A stretch of DNA of 64,000 nucleotides, from assembly GCF_937616625.2 (NCBI RefSeq), contig NC_065575.1, forward strand, positions 22,988,001-23,052,000, in the 5' to 3' direction. The translations under genes and the position numbers were made by a program. This document shows positions 13,669 to 24,932 of this stretch, in pieces (position 1 is the stretch's first letter; each line of letters opens with the position of its first letter). The DNA comes from Mercurialis annua. Lineage: Eukaryota; Streptophyta; Magnoliopsida; Malpighiales; Euphorbiaceae. The notes below the pieces were generated by a model. The model saw only the letters and a program-made list of their open reading frames with translations, was not told the DNA's origin and made no database searches.

Positions 13669-13676
13669 TATAAATA
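13669..13676 (+). promoter_or_regulatory. LTR TATA box (copia 5' LTR)
   Basis: TATAAATA in the context CCCTATAAATAGAGG, a textbook plant TATA box. Transcription would be expected to start about 30 bp downstream, near 13700, dividing U3 from R. The same sequence is in the 3' LTR. Confidence 0.75.
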
Positions 13677-14115
13677 GAGGTTGTCTTTGCTCATTTAACA
13701 CAACAACACACCACACTTAAGAGACCATATTTGAAGGAGTTCAAGTAGTCATCAATCACAGAAAAGCTTGGAGAAAGTTTTTCATATATCCCAGCAAAGA
13801 CGTAATCGAGGCGAGAGTTTGAGCCTAGGGTTGCTCAGCAAGAGAAACGCTTGCATATTACTTCAAGGCAAGGATTCAATCGGACGCATACTCGTGTGGA
13901 CGAGCTTGAGGTCGCCGTACTATCGGGACTACAAGAATCGTTGGAGAATCGACATAGGTATTCTTCTTACGGTTTCTAGATGCGTGCTTTAATTACTAGA
14001 TGATACGTCGATCCATTTGTTATTGATATGATCAATTTCTAGATCCGAATTGTTGGAATTCCAATTTTGAATTGAAATATACGATTCGGACGCTCACGTT
14101 CCGCTGCACAAACAG

Positions 14116-14128
14116 TGGTATCGAAGCC
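14116..14128 (+). promoter_or_regulatory. Primer-binding site, initiator tRNA-Met type
   Basis: TGGTATCGAAGCC begins 2 bp after the 5' LTR. The usual plant site is TGGTATCAGAGCC, so this copy has a local change (CGA for CAGA) that may weaken pairing with the tRNA. Confidence 0.75.
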
Positions 14129-15452
14129 ACCGTATCAGCAAGTATTAAAGCTTTACGATTGAATGCATGTATTAATAATCATGGACTTAGGAATTATTAA
14201 TTGGCATGTAATTTATAATTCCGAGGGCTTAGGTCTTGTTTGCAAAAACGAGCAAACAGTATTGTGACATTAATTATATTTGATTAAATTCTGTCTAGGA
14301 GATTGGTACTTAAGTGGTCCGCTCGTGACCCTCCAATCTATCCTGGGAATTTTTCTAATGTGATTATTTAAAACAATACGTGACTCGCTTGTGCATTATA
14401 TTGTCGTCAACAAAACATGCGGAACAAATAATAGTTTGCTCATTCTTTTGTGGCTAAAGAATGAGACCTAGAAAGTCCATGATCATACATGTGTGATTGC
14501 ATGATTCATTTTAGCTTTAATATGTATGAGATGCATGCTAAAATGTGTTGTGGGCTTAGTGAGACCGGAATAACTTAAAACCCTAAGAAATCTTCCTAAA
14601 AGTAAAAGGATTAAGTTTATATTGATTAATCATTAAATTGATTTATCAATGGCTCTCCATTGGAGCAATAAACTAACACGCTTTGAGTTATCATCTTGTC
14701 GGCTATGGATACATAGGGGTGAGATGATATCGTCAAGAGATGTTGTCGAGTTTATTGTTAAGCATGCGATGTTGCGGGTGTAGTCGATATAATATACGGC
14801 GAGAAAGGCAATTAGGCGTACCTGAGTCGTATATTATTCAAATCGATACATCTTAGTTGATTCAATGGGTTAAACTTAACTAATGTGGAAACCCAAGAAT
14901 AGCATTAAGTACTTGAGGGTGAAAGCATTAGGAGCCGGAAATGATTGAACCTCATATGAGATATGATAAACAAGTAGTTGTTCACTTATATATCATTTTG
15001 ATCCCAAGAATAGCATTAAGTACTTGAGGGAAAGATAAATGAGTATAAGAATTCAATCACCCGCTTGAAATCTTTTCCAACAAAGATTCACGTTTTCTAT
15101 TTTGGAAGTGTAGGATTCGAAAAAGATAGTGGGAGGTCATTTTGATAGAGACCAAATCATTATGGTTAAATATACAAAATAACACGAATACTAATTAGAG
15201 ATCTTTGCTATCTAAGGGATAATAAGATTAAATAGAATTCTTTAAAGTGACATTCACGATAGTAATCCACTAGTGGTTTAAAATCATTTTTGTTTGATTA
15301 AGATATTTAGATGCCTCCAAGGCTATTGCGAAAAAGAAATGCACATCGGTTAACAAAGAAAAATGTTTTCATTTGTTAAGATGTAGGACAATATAAGTCA
15401 TTGCCGGAAATATTTGGAATATTTGAAAGGCGGTTCGGTCAATAAAAGAAAG

Positions 15453-15494
15453 TGTTTCTTTTGTCAAACCGAAAGACATTGAAATGGAAATTGC
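15453..15494 (+). pseudogene. Gag CCHC zinc knuckle relic
   Basis: Translates as C-F-F-C-Q-T-E-R-H-stop-N-G-N-C, a perfect CX2CX4HX4C spacing with a TGA just after the histidine. Copia knuckles normally have tryptophan (TGG) there, so the stop fits a single G-to-A change. It marks the C-terminus of gag. Confidence 0.75.
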
Positions 15495-15592
15495 ATTAAG
15501 TATTGTGAATACTTAAAGGGCAATAACTGGAGGAACAACTCCATCAAGAACATGTGTCTATCTCATGTTCCAATGTCAATTGCTCATTTAAA

Positions 15593-15631
15593 AGCTTGGG
15601 TATTGAATACCGATGCTCATTCTCACATTTG
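15593..15631 (+). pseudogene. Retroviral-type aspartic protease active-site relic
   Basis: Reads A-W-V-L-N-T-D-A-H-S-H-I-C. The copia protease motif is usually W-(I/V)-L-D-(S/T)-G-A-x-x-H-(I/M)-C. Here the catalytic D is N and the G is D, both explained by G-to-A changes (GAT to AAT, GGT to GAT). The protease would be inactive. The frame runs on briefly to a stop near 15678. Confidence 0.65.
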
Positions 15632-16013
15632 TTTATCTTTTATGGATTTAGTAAAAGTGAGAAAGAAAGGAAAAAGATGAAGTAATCTTAAATCTCGGGA
15701 ATGACGCAAGCGTTGTGACAAGAGCTATAGGTTCAACTTCAATTTTCTTAAATAAACATAAGTTGTACTTAAACAAGATTTTTGTACTTACCAAATATAC
15801 ATAGGAATATCATGTCCGAATTTGTATGACAAATTTGGTAGTTGATTTTCTATTTACAAAGGATGTTTGTAGTATTATGTTTGATAATACGGAGTTGGGT
15901 ATGGATGTACAAAATGTTCTTTATGACTTGAATAAAGATGTTTAATGCAAAAGATGTTTTGAAAATTAATACCATAAGTTATCAAACTTTTAAAAAACTT
16001 TGGTACTTATGAT

Positions 16014-16500
16014 TAGGGCATATTGCAAAAGATAGACATAACAAGTCAGATAGGATGGGAATCTTGAGCAATCAAGATTTTGCATCGCTTCCGATTTGTG
16101 AGTCGTATCTTAAAGGCAAAATGACCTGGTCATTCTTTGTGGGACAAAGTGGTAGAGCCAAAGCCGTTTAAGAGATCATACATAGTGATGTATATGGTAT
16201 GTTTAAAGAAACGGACCAAGGTAGATACTTATACTTCATTTTCTACATCGATGATTTATCACGATATAGTTAAGTTTGTCTTATGAAGAACAAACATGAA
16301 GATTTTGAAATGTTCAAATGACTTCAAGAATGAAGTAGAAAACCAAATTGGAAAAGGTATTAATACTTTACGATGTGATCGAAAAGGGAAGAATACTTGA
16401 GTACAGAATTTGGTATGTTCCTAAAAGGAATGTGGTATTATTTTTCAACTTACTCTTTGGGAACACCATGGTTGAATGGTGCGTCTGTCAAGAAGGACGG
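16014..16500 (+). pseudogene. GAG-preintegrase and integrase core relic
   Basis: Around 16014-16135 the frame reads GHIAKDRHNK, then LPICESYLKGKMT, matching the zinc-binding pre-integrase segment (H...C..C) in which the first C of the usual CESC is kept and the second is Y. Near 16181 comes HSDVYGMFKE, whose D (16187-16189) aligns with the first catalytic aspartate, followed by the relic of the FIDDFSRY motif as FYIDDLSRYS. Further on, LGTPWLNGA resembles the segment near the catalytic glutamate, but that glutamate is not visible. Several stops and frame changes interrupt the stretch. Confidence 0.65.
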
Positions 16501-17129
16501 ATCGTACATTGTGGGAAATGATACGATCTATAATGAGCTATATACTGACTTATCCATCTCGTTATAGGGTCAAGCACTTCTTACCGCAAATAAAATTCTA
16601 AATTAAATTCCAACTAAATTTGCACCATAGATACCTTATGAGATATGGTATGGAATCAAGTCTTAAGGATGTTAAGATTTGAGGGTGTTCGGAACGTATC
16701 AGGAAACTGATATCCGATAAATTTGGAATCAAAATCAATCATGGAAAGGTTATGTTGGATATCCTAAAGACAGTTTAGGATATTGTTTCTACATTCGAAC
16801 CGAACAAACAATCGTTGTTTAACGGTGGTAGTCTTTCTTAATAAAGTGTTTATTCAAGAGGGACACTAAGAAAGGAATATAGAATTAGATGAGGAGTCAT
16901 CTAGTTACCAATAATGAATCAATGAAGATTGATCAAACCCACTAAAAGCCGGAGTTAGTAAAAGATGTATCTACATTAACATCTCGAAGATCAAGTAGAG
17001 TATTTCGTCAACCAGAGAGATATGGTTTTCCAACATGATAAACAAAAGTCGTTTAGTCATGGAGAAAAGGATCAAATGTTGATCCCTCTACTTATTTGGA
17101 AACTATATATGATATAGATTTAAAAAAAA

Positions 17130-17730
17130 AAATGGTTTGAAGCAATAAAATCTGAAATGGATTCCATTTATAGTAACCAAATTTTGGGAGCTAGTCGATC
17201 CATCCGAAGGTATTATACCGATGAGGATTAAATGGATCTTCATGTGTAAAATTTGTACTAATGGAAAGGTGGCGACCTTTAAAGCTAGGCTTGTTGCAAA
17301 AGATTTTTGCTAGAGGCAAGAAGTTGTATTGTGAATACACTTTCTCGCTGGTAGCCATGCTTAAGTCCATCCAGATTCTTCTTGCCATAGCTACATATGT
17401 AGATTCTATGGTTGGACGTGTTGATGTAAGAACCATATTCCTTAATAGTTAAATTAAGGAGTATATCTACATGGAACAAGCCGAGGATTTTGAATCCGAA
17501 GAAGGTTCCGAGGCGTGTAAGCTAAAATGATCCCTAGTGGATGGAAACAAAGCTTCGAGATTCGTCGTCTTGATAAAGCCGTAAGGAGTTACGAATTTAT
17601 TAAAAACGATGATAAACCCAATGTTTACAAGAAGGTTAGTGGGAGCAGACTCACTTTCATGATCTTGTATGTAGATAACTTATTACTAATAAATAATAAT
17701 ATCGGAATGTTAACTTTTGTAAAACTTTAG
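17130..17730 (+). pseudogene. Copia reverse transcriptase relic
   Basis: Recognisable pieces in order: KWFEAIKSEMDSIYSNQ, WIF, KVATFKARLVAKDF, SLVAMLKSIQILLAIATYVDS, VDVRTIFLNS, YMEQAEDF and KKVSGSRLTFMILYVDNLL. They lie in at least two frames with several stops. The catalytic YVDD reads YVDN. Changes from family consensus such as AKGF to AKDF, FLNG to FLNS and YVDD to YVDN are single G-to-A events. Resembles Angela/TAR/Tork-type copia RT. No function is possible. Confidence 0.8.
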
Positions 17731-18418
17731 TTTATCTAATACGTACTCCATCAAAGACCACAGAGAGGTAGCCTAAATTCTCAGTATTAGACTCTATAGA
17801 GATAGATCTAAGAGAATAATTGGTTTCTCCTAAAGGCTCTTCTTAGAAAAGATATTGAAGTAGTTCAATATGGAAGTTCTAAGAGAGGATTGATACTAGT
17901 TAGGCATAAAATAAATCTTTCAAAGGGAGTGTCTTCCGAAACTTCTGAAGAAAGAAACAATCTAGCAAAGATACCATAAGCTTCGGCAATTGGTAGTGTG
18001 AGGTATGTGTTGCCACATACAAAGCTAGAAATTGTCTATGCGGTTAGTGGGACTAATCGGTTTTAATCCAATCTATGTTGAGAACATTAGATGGATGTTA
18101 AAGGTATCTTTAAGTACTTTTATAGAACTAAAGATATGGTATTAACAAATGGAGAACGAGATTTTTAAGTAGACCGTTTTACAGATTTTGATTAATAATC
18201 AGATATGGATAATAGAGAGTCTATCTCCAGATTCATATTTATCTATAATGAAGGAGTAGTGAGCTAGAAGTGTTCTAAGCAAGAATAAACTCCATATTCC
18301 ATTATAGAAGCCGAGTATATTATGGCATGAGATGTTGTAATAGAAGGTGTTTGGATAAAATAGTTCTTAATAGAACTAAGTACGGTTTCTTCCATTAAGT
18401 CGACAGTTCCTCTTTTCT

Positions 18419-18508
18419 GCGACCACAATGGTGCTACTGCCATAGCAAAGGAAACTGGGTCTCACAACTTATCCGAACATAAGGAAAGGCATTATCATAT
18501 TATCTAAA
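18419..18508 (+). pseudogene. Copia RNase H C-terminal relic
   Basis: Encodes CDHNGATAIAKETGSHNLSE followed by HKERHYHII, matching the copia RNase H end (CDNNGAIAxAKEPxSHxxSKHIERRYHxI). This is the best preserved coding segment of the element. It lies about 190 bp before the 3' LTR, as expected. Confidence 0.8.
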
Positions 18509-18679
18509 GAAATTGTTGGAAAGAGAAAATTGTTTCTCTAAAAGATAGCATCAGCCGATAACACGGCTGACCCACTGACAAAGCCCATGACTTAGAGTCA
18601 TTAAGGTTTACATGACATAGAGTCATTAAGATTTACATCTTGTAAAGATGGGGCTTAGATATAGTTGCCAATGGCACTA

Positions 18680-18694
18680 GTGTAAGTGGGAGAT
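18680..18694 (+). promoter_or_regulatory. Polypurine tract of copia element
   Basis: A G/A-rich stretch, GTAAGTGGGAGAT, directly abuts the 3' LTR and is the expected start point for plus-strand DNA synthesis. Confidence 0.7.
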
Positions 18695-20692
18695 TGTTAG
18701 TAGTATGTGCCCTAGGGCCATTTGATCATGTATATTTGTAGAACTAATCCCAATGGCAAAGATATATATGTTCTAATTGAACTAAGTGTCTCATCAACTA
18801 AGTGTTCATTTATTACATATTGTCCTTATCACATTGTGATAGAATCTATTCTTAAGGTGTTAAGAATATGAGTTACAGATTTTATTATACATGTGATCTA
18901 AATAACAGTTCATGATCGATGGGGTCCTACGAATAAGGGCATCGTATTATCCCGGAAAGATTGTCACCTCTGTTTATTCTCCTGATTAGTAAGGAGTTAC
19001 TAATTATAGGAAGTAGTGAGTCTCATACTACTTGATGGAGATCAGGATAAACATGTGGACACTCAAGATGTTGAGTGGGTCGAACAAGTGACGCTAGATG
19101 ACTTATACATGGTATTTCATCAAAGTCAATTTAATGTCATCTAGTTCATAATTGTACATATGTCCTTTGACTTGCGGTGACACTATCTTGTATATAGGTG
19201 ATTAGAGTTTGATACTCCTTATCCCTAGATCTTTCATGAGCTAGGGTCGCGGGATGTGTTGGCTCTAGTTAGTTGTATATAGAGATAGGGGTTTAACCAA
19301 GAGAGGATTTATCACTCCGGATGAACGGAGAAAAGATTCTATGCTATCTCAAATTGTTCTTGATGGATGATAAAACCTGCGCGGGTGTATATGACTTACT
19401 TAGAAAGTTGTTTCTAGTGGAAGTCATATTTATCAAGAATAAGAACTGAGATGAGGTTATATGATTAAGACAAACAGTGTTTGACTTAACCGTGACACTA
19501 GTCGAGATCGGAATCTTAGATGAAGGGAATTTTGAGTGTACGATAATTATGAACATTGGTTCATAAAGAATGCATCGAAACATTCATATCTATTTGGGGG
19601 TCGTGATATGTTGCTAGACGTCACTCACGATCTACGAGAATTAATAATTAATGGGATTTAATTATTTAATATAAGAAAGGCGTTTCTTATGACTCTCGTT
19701 GCCATATAGATGTGAACCTAGTTAGTCACACACAATAGGGTGTGCAACCGATTGAGTTTACGAGAGATCGATTTCATATAGATACTAGCATATCTCGGAA
19801 ATTAATCTAAGATGAAAAACAAGTATATATTAGGGACTAATTTGTAAGAGTTATAAATTAGTAAGCACCTAATTGTATTTTAACCAAGTTAATGTGATGA
19901 TGTCATGTGATGATGTCACGATGATGTCATGTGATGATGTCACGATGATGTCATATGATGATGTCACGTGATGATGTCATGTGATGATGTCACGATGATG
20001 TCATGTGATGATGTCACGATGATGTCATGTATGTCTCTGTGTGTGACACCTAGCATCCGACGTGTCAGAAGGTGGCAACACCTATGCTTGATGTGTGACA
20101 CCTAGCATGTGATGTGTCAGATGGTGGTAACACCTATGCTTGGTGTGTGACACCTAGCATGTGAGGTGTCGAATGGTGGCAACACCTTTGCTTGGTGTGT
20201 GACACCTAGCATGTGAGGTGTTGCATTCTTAAGCAAAGCTCTACCCTATAAATAGAGGTTGTCTTTGCTCATTTAACACAACAACACACCACACTTAAGA
20301 GACCATATTTGAAGGAGTTCAAGTAGTCATCAATCACAGAAAAGCTTGGAGAAAGTTTTTCATATATCCAAGCAAAGACGTAATCGAGGCGAGAGTTTGA
20401 GCCTAGGGTTGCTCAGCAAGAGAAACTCTTGCAGATTACTTCAAGGCGAGGATTCAATCGGACGCATACTCATGTGGACGAGCTTGAGGTCGCCGTACTA
20501 TCGGGACTACAAGAATCGTTGGAGAATCGACATAGGTATTCTTCTTACGGTTTCTAGATGCGTGCTTTAATCACTAGATGATACGTCGATCCATTTGTTA
20601 TTGATATGATCAATTTCTAGATCCGAATTGTTGGAATTCCAATTTTGAATTGAAATATACGATTCGGACGCTCACGTTCCGCTGCACAAACA
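18695..20692 (+). repeat. Copia 3' LTR (1998 bp)
   Basis: Near-identical to the 5' LTR, with the same TGTTAG start and ACA end. It lacks one 24-bp unit of the GATGATGTCA array. Differences are concentrated in the last 400 bp (six of the 11 substitutions). Confidence 0.95.
20247..20254 (+). promoter_or_regulatory. LTR TATA box (copia 3' LTR)
   Basis: TATAAATA in the same CCCTATAAATAGAGG context as the 5' LTR. Here it could drive outward transcription into the plus-orientation satellite that starts at 20693; this is an inference. Confidence 0.65.
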
Positions 20693-23066
20693 TAAATCGC
20701 TAAAAAGGAGGAATGTTTGGATTTGTTTTGTAACGTTTGTAAACATTTGGCTTAAATCGATAAAAAGGGGAAATGTTTTGTTTTGTTTCGTAACGTTTGT
20801 AAACGTTTGGCTTACATTGCTAAAAAGGTGAAACATTTGGATTTAATTCGTGACGTTTGTCAACTTTTGGCTTAAATCGCTAAAAAGGTGAAACGTTTGA
20901 TTTTGTTTCCTAACGTTTGTAAAGGTTTGGCTTAAACCGCTAAAAATGTGAAACGTTTGGATTTGTTTCAAAACGTTTTAAACGTTTGGATTTGTTTTGT
21001 AATGTTTTAAACGTTTGTCTTAAATAGCTAAAAAGGTGAAACGTTTGGATTTGTTTCATAACGATTTAGATGTTTTGATTGGTTTTCTAACGTTTTAAAT
21101 GTTCGGCTTAAATCGCTAAAAAGGTGAAACGTTTGGATTTCTTTTCTAACGTTTGTAAACGTTTGGCTTAAATCGCTAAAAAGGTGAAACATTTGGATTT
21201 GTTTCGTAACGTTTTAAACTTTGTATCGGTTTTGTGACGTTTTAAATGTTTTTCTTAAATCGCTAAAAAGGTGAAACATTTGGTTTTGTTTCGTAACGTT
21301 TGTAAACGTTTGGCTTAAATCGCTAAAAAGGTGAAACGTTTGGTTTTGTTTCGCAACGTTTGGCTGAAATCACTTAAAAGATGAAACGTTTGGATTTGTT
21401 TCGTAACGTCTGTAAACATTTGGCTTAAATCGCTAAAAATGGGAAACGTTTGGCTTTGTTTCGTAATTTTTGTAAACGTTTGGCTTAAATTATTTAAAAG
21501 GTGAAACATTTGGATTTGTTTTGTGACGTTTGTAAACGTTTGGCTTAAATAGCTAAAAAGGTGAAACGGTTGGTTTTGTTTCGCAACGTTTGTAAACGTT
21601 TGGCTTAAATCGCTAAAAATGCGAAACGTTTGGATTTGTTTCGTGACGTTTTAAACGTTTGGATTGGTTTCGTAACGTTTTAAACGTTTGGCTTAAATCG
21701 CTAAAAAGGCGAAACGTTTGGATTTTTTTTCAAACGTTTGTAAATGTTAGGCTTAAATCGCTAAAAAGACGAAACGTTTGGATTTATTTCGTAACGTTTT
21801 AAACGTTTGGATTGGTTTGCAATGCTTTAAATGTTTGGCTTAAATCGCTAAAAAGGTGAAACGTTTGGCTTTGTTTCGTAACGTTTGTAAACGTTTAGCC
21901 TAAATCGCTAAAAAGGTGGAACGTTTGGATTTGTTTCCTAATGTTTGTAAACGTTTGGCTTAAATCTGTTAAAATGTAAAACATTTGGATTTATTGCGTA
22001 GCGTTTGTAAATGTTTGGCTTAAATCGCTAAAAACGGTAAATCTTTAGATTTATTTTGAAACATTTGTAAACATTTGGCTTAAATCGCTAAAAAGGTGAA
22101 ACGTTTGGTTTTGTTTCGTAACATTTGTAAACTTTTGGCTTAAATCGATAAAAAGGGGAAACGTCTGGATTTTTTTCGTATCGTTTTTAACTTTTGGATT
22201 GGTTTTGTAATGTTTTAAATGTTTGGCTTAAATCGCAAAAAAGTAAAACGTTTGATTGGTTTCGTGACGTTTTAAACCACTGGATTGGTTTTGTTACGTT
22301 GAAATGTTTGGCTTATATCGCTAAAAAGGTGAAACATTTGGATTGGTTTCGTGACGTTTGTAAAAATTTGGCTTCAATCGTTAAAAAGGTGAAACATTTG
22401 GTTTTGTTTCGTAACGTTTGTAAACGTTTGGCTTAAATCTCTAAAAAGGTGAAACATTTTGTTTTGTTTCGCAACGTTTGTAAACGTTTGGCTTAAATCG
22501 CTCAAAAGGGGAAACGTTTGGATTTGTTTCATAATGTTTGTAAACGTTTGGATTTGTTTCATAACGTTTGTAAACGTTTGGCTTAAATCTCTAAAAAGGT
22601 GAAACGTTTGGTTGTGTTTCGTAACGTTTGTAAATATTTGGCTTCAATGGGTAAAAAGGTGAAACGTTTGGATTTGTTTCCTAACGTTTGCAAATCTTTG
22701 GCTTAGATGGCTAAAAAGGTGAAACGTTTGGATATGTTTCGTAACCTTTGTAAAAGTTAGGCTTAAATAGCTAAAAAGGTGAAATGTTTGGATTTATTTT
22801 GTAACGTTTTTGTAATGTTCGTAAATGTTTGGCTTAAATCGCTAAAAAGGGGAAACGTTTGGATTTGTTTCGTAATGTTTGTAAACATTTGGCTTAAATC
22901 GCTAAAAAGGTTAAACGTTTAGATTAGTTTCGTAACGTTTTTAACGTCTGGATTGGTTTCGTAACGTTAAAAACATTTGGCTTAAATCGCTAAAAAGATG
23001 AAACGTTTGGATTTGTTTCTTAACGTTTGTAAACGTTTGGCTTAAATCGCTAAAAAGGTAAAACAT
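20693..23066 (+). repeat. 60-bp satellite array, block 2
   Basis: Continues block 1 in the same orientation and phase after the copia insertion. It is richer in 89-bp variants carrying the extra 29-bp half. No gene seen. Confidence 0.93.
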
Positions 23067-23428
23067 CCAAACATTTCACCTTATTAGCCATTTAAGCCAA
23101 ACATTTAAAACGTCACAAAAACAATCCAAACATTTACAAACATAACGAAACAAAACCAAATGTTTCCCCTTTTTAGCAATTTAAGCCAAATGTTTACAAA
23201 CGATACGAAACAAATCCAAACGTTTCCCCTTTTTAGCGATTTAAGCCAAACATTTAAAACGTTAAGAAACAAAATAAAACGTTTCCCCTTTTTATGATTT
23301 AAGCCAAACGTTAACAACAAAACCAAACGTTTAACCTTTTTAGTTATTTAAGCCAAACGTTTACAAACGTTACCAAACAATTCCAAACGTTTAAAACGTT
23401 ACGAAACAAAACCAAATGGTTCACCTTT
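23067..23428 (-). repeat. Inverted satellite segment 1
   Basis: About 360 bp of the same satellite on the minus strand (CACCTTTTTAGCGATTTAAGCC type). It begins after AAAACATCC and ends at CACCTTTTGTAACG. It shares its architecture and both junctions with 24564-24932, so it belongs to a higher-order repeat. Confidence 0.9.
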
Positions 23429-24563
23429 TGTAACGTTTGTAAACGTTTAGCTAAAAAGGTGAAACGTTTGGTTTTGTTTCGTAACATTAGTAAACGTTTA
23501 GCTAAAATTTCTAAAAAGGTGAAACGTTTGGATTTGTTTCGTAAGATTTGAAACGTTTGGCTTAAATCACTAAAGTTTCTAAACGTTTGGCTTAAATTGC
23601 TAAAAAGGTGAAACGTTTAGTTTTGTTTCGTAACAGTGTTAAACATTTGGCTTATATCGCTAAAAAGGTGAAACGTTTGGATTTGTTTCTTAACGTCCGT
23701 AAACGTTTGGCTTAAATTGCTAAAAAGGTGAAACGTTTGGTTTTGCTTCATAACGTTCGTAAACGTTTTGCTTAAATAGCTAAAAATGTGAAACATTTGG
23801 ATTTGTTTCGCAACGTTTTAAACGTTTGGATTGGTTTCGTAATGCTTTAAACGTTTCGCTCAAATCGCTAAAAAGGCGAAACGTTTGGCTTAATTCGCTA
23901 AAAAGGTGAAACTTTTGGATTTGCTTCGTAACGTTTTAAACGTTTGGATTGGTTTCGTAACGCTTGTAAACATTTGACTTCAATCGCCAAAAAGGTTAAA
24001 CGTTTGGTTTTGTTTCATAATGTATGTAAACGTTTGTCTTAAATCACTAAAAAGGTGAAACGTTTGGTTTTGTTTCGTTGCGTTTTGTAAACGTTTGGCT
24101 TAAATCGCTAAAAATAGGAAACGTTTCGATTTGTTCCGTAACGTTTCTAAACAATTGGCTTAAATCGCTAAAAAGGTGAAACGTTTGGTTTTGTTTCGTA
24201 ACTTTTGTAACTGTTTGGCCTCAATCGCTAAAAATAAGAAAAGTTTGGATTTGTTTCCTAACGTTTGTATTTGTTTCGTAACGTTTGTAAACATTTGGCT
24301 TAAATCGGTAAAAAGGTGAAATGTTTGGATTTGTTTTGTAACGTTTGTAAACGTTTGGCTTAAATTACTAAAACGGGAAATGTTTGGATTTGTTTCATAA
24401 CATTCATAAACGTTTGGCTTAAATCGCTAAAAAGATGAAATGTTTAGATTTGTTTCATAACGTTTATAAACGTTTGGCTTAAATCGCTAAAAAGGTCAAA
24501 TGTTTGGATTTGTTTCGTAACATTTGTAAATGTTTGGCTTAAATCGCTAAAAAGATGAAACAT
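23429..24563 (+). repeat. Satellite, plus orientation
   Basis: Standard 60-bp and 89-bp units between two inverted segments. It forms the non-inverted part of the roughly 1.5-kb higher-order unit. Confidence 0.9.
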
Positions 24564-24932
24564 CCGAAGGTTTCACCTTTTTAGCGATTTAAGCCAAACA
24601 TTTAAAACGATATAAAACTAATCCAAACGTTTACAAACGTAACGAGACAAAACCAAATGTTTAACCGTTTTCGCAATTTAAGCCAAACGTTTACAAAAGT
24701 TACGAAACAAATCCAAATGTTTCCCTTTTTTAGCGATTTAAGACAAATTTTTAAAACGTTACATAACAAAACAAAACGTTTCACCTTTTTAGCGATTTAA
24801 GTCATGCGTTTACAAACGTTACTAAACAAAACCAAACGTTTTCCCTTTTTAGCGATTTAAGCGAAACGTTTACAAACGTTACATAACAATTCCAAACGTT
24901 TAAAACGTTACGAAACAAAACCAAATGTTTCA
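24564..24932 (-). repeat. Inverted satellite segment 2
   Basis: About 370 bp on the minus strand, homologous along its length to 23067-23428. Both copies include a distinctive stretch with CAATTCCAAACG, then TTTAAAACGTTACGAAAC, just before the right-hand switch. Confidence 0.9.

Larger units (their letters stand above)
12093..14114 (+). repeat. Copia 5' LTR (2022 bp)
   Basis: Starts TGTTAGTAGTATG and ends GCACAAACA, immediately followed by the primer-binding site. By eye it differs from the 3' LTR at 11 positions in 1998 aligned bases, plus one extra 24-bp repeat unit. It contains a 24-bp GATGATGTCA-type tandem repeat, a 52-bp tandem repeat and a TATA box. Short frames at 12742-12981 (minus) and 13768-13992 (plus) lie wholly in the LTR and recur in the other LTR; they do not look like genes. 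Confidence 0.95.
14115..18694 (+). pseudogene. Decayed copia gag-pol interior
   Basis: This 4.58-kb internal region carries only fragments of coding sequence, interrupted by many stops and frameshifts. The recognisable relics are listed separately: CCHC finger, protease site, integrase, RT and RNase H. The first 1.2 kb (14130-15300) gives no recognisable protein but lies where the 5' leader and gag would be. It contains a duplicated phrase, CCCAAGAATAGCATTAAGTA, at about 14890 and 15002. No frame exceeds about 75 codons, so no working protein is made. Confidence 0.88.
12093..20692 (+). mobile_element. Ty1/copia LTR retrotransposon, non-autonomous, inserted in satellite
   Basis: An 8.6-kb element with two long LTRs (12093-14114 and 18695-20692), each starting TGTTAG and ending ACA. 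The duplicated target TAAAT flanks it (12088-12092 and 20693-20697), and the satellite resumes in phase after it. The interior keeps, in order, a gag CCHC finger, protease, integrase, reverse transcriptase and RNase H relics. That order with integrase before RT defines Ty1/copia. RT relic wording (KARLVAK, VYKKVSGS, LYVDN) resembles the Angela/TAR/Tork group, but I cannot fix the lineage by eye. The interior has no usable reading frame, so any mobility must depend on proteins from another element. Confidence 0.93.

Noticed and set aside
13768..13992. 74-codon plus frame after the LTR TATA box, also at 20346-20570
   Set aside because: In the R/U5 part of the LTR, without recognisable domain; it is leader sequence of the element transcript.
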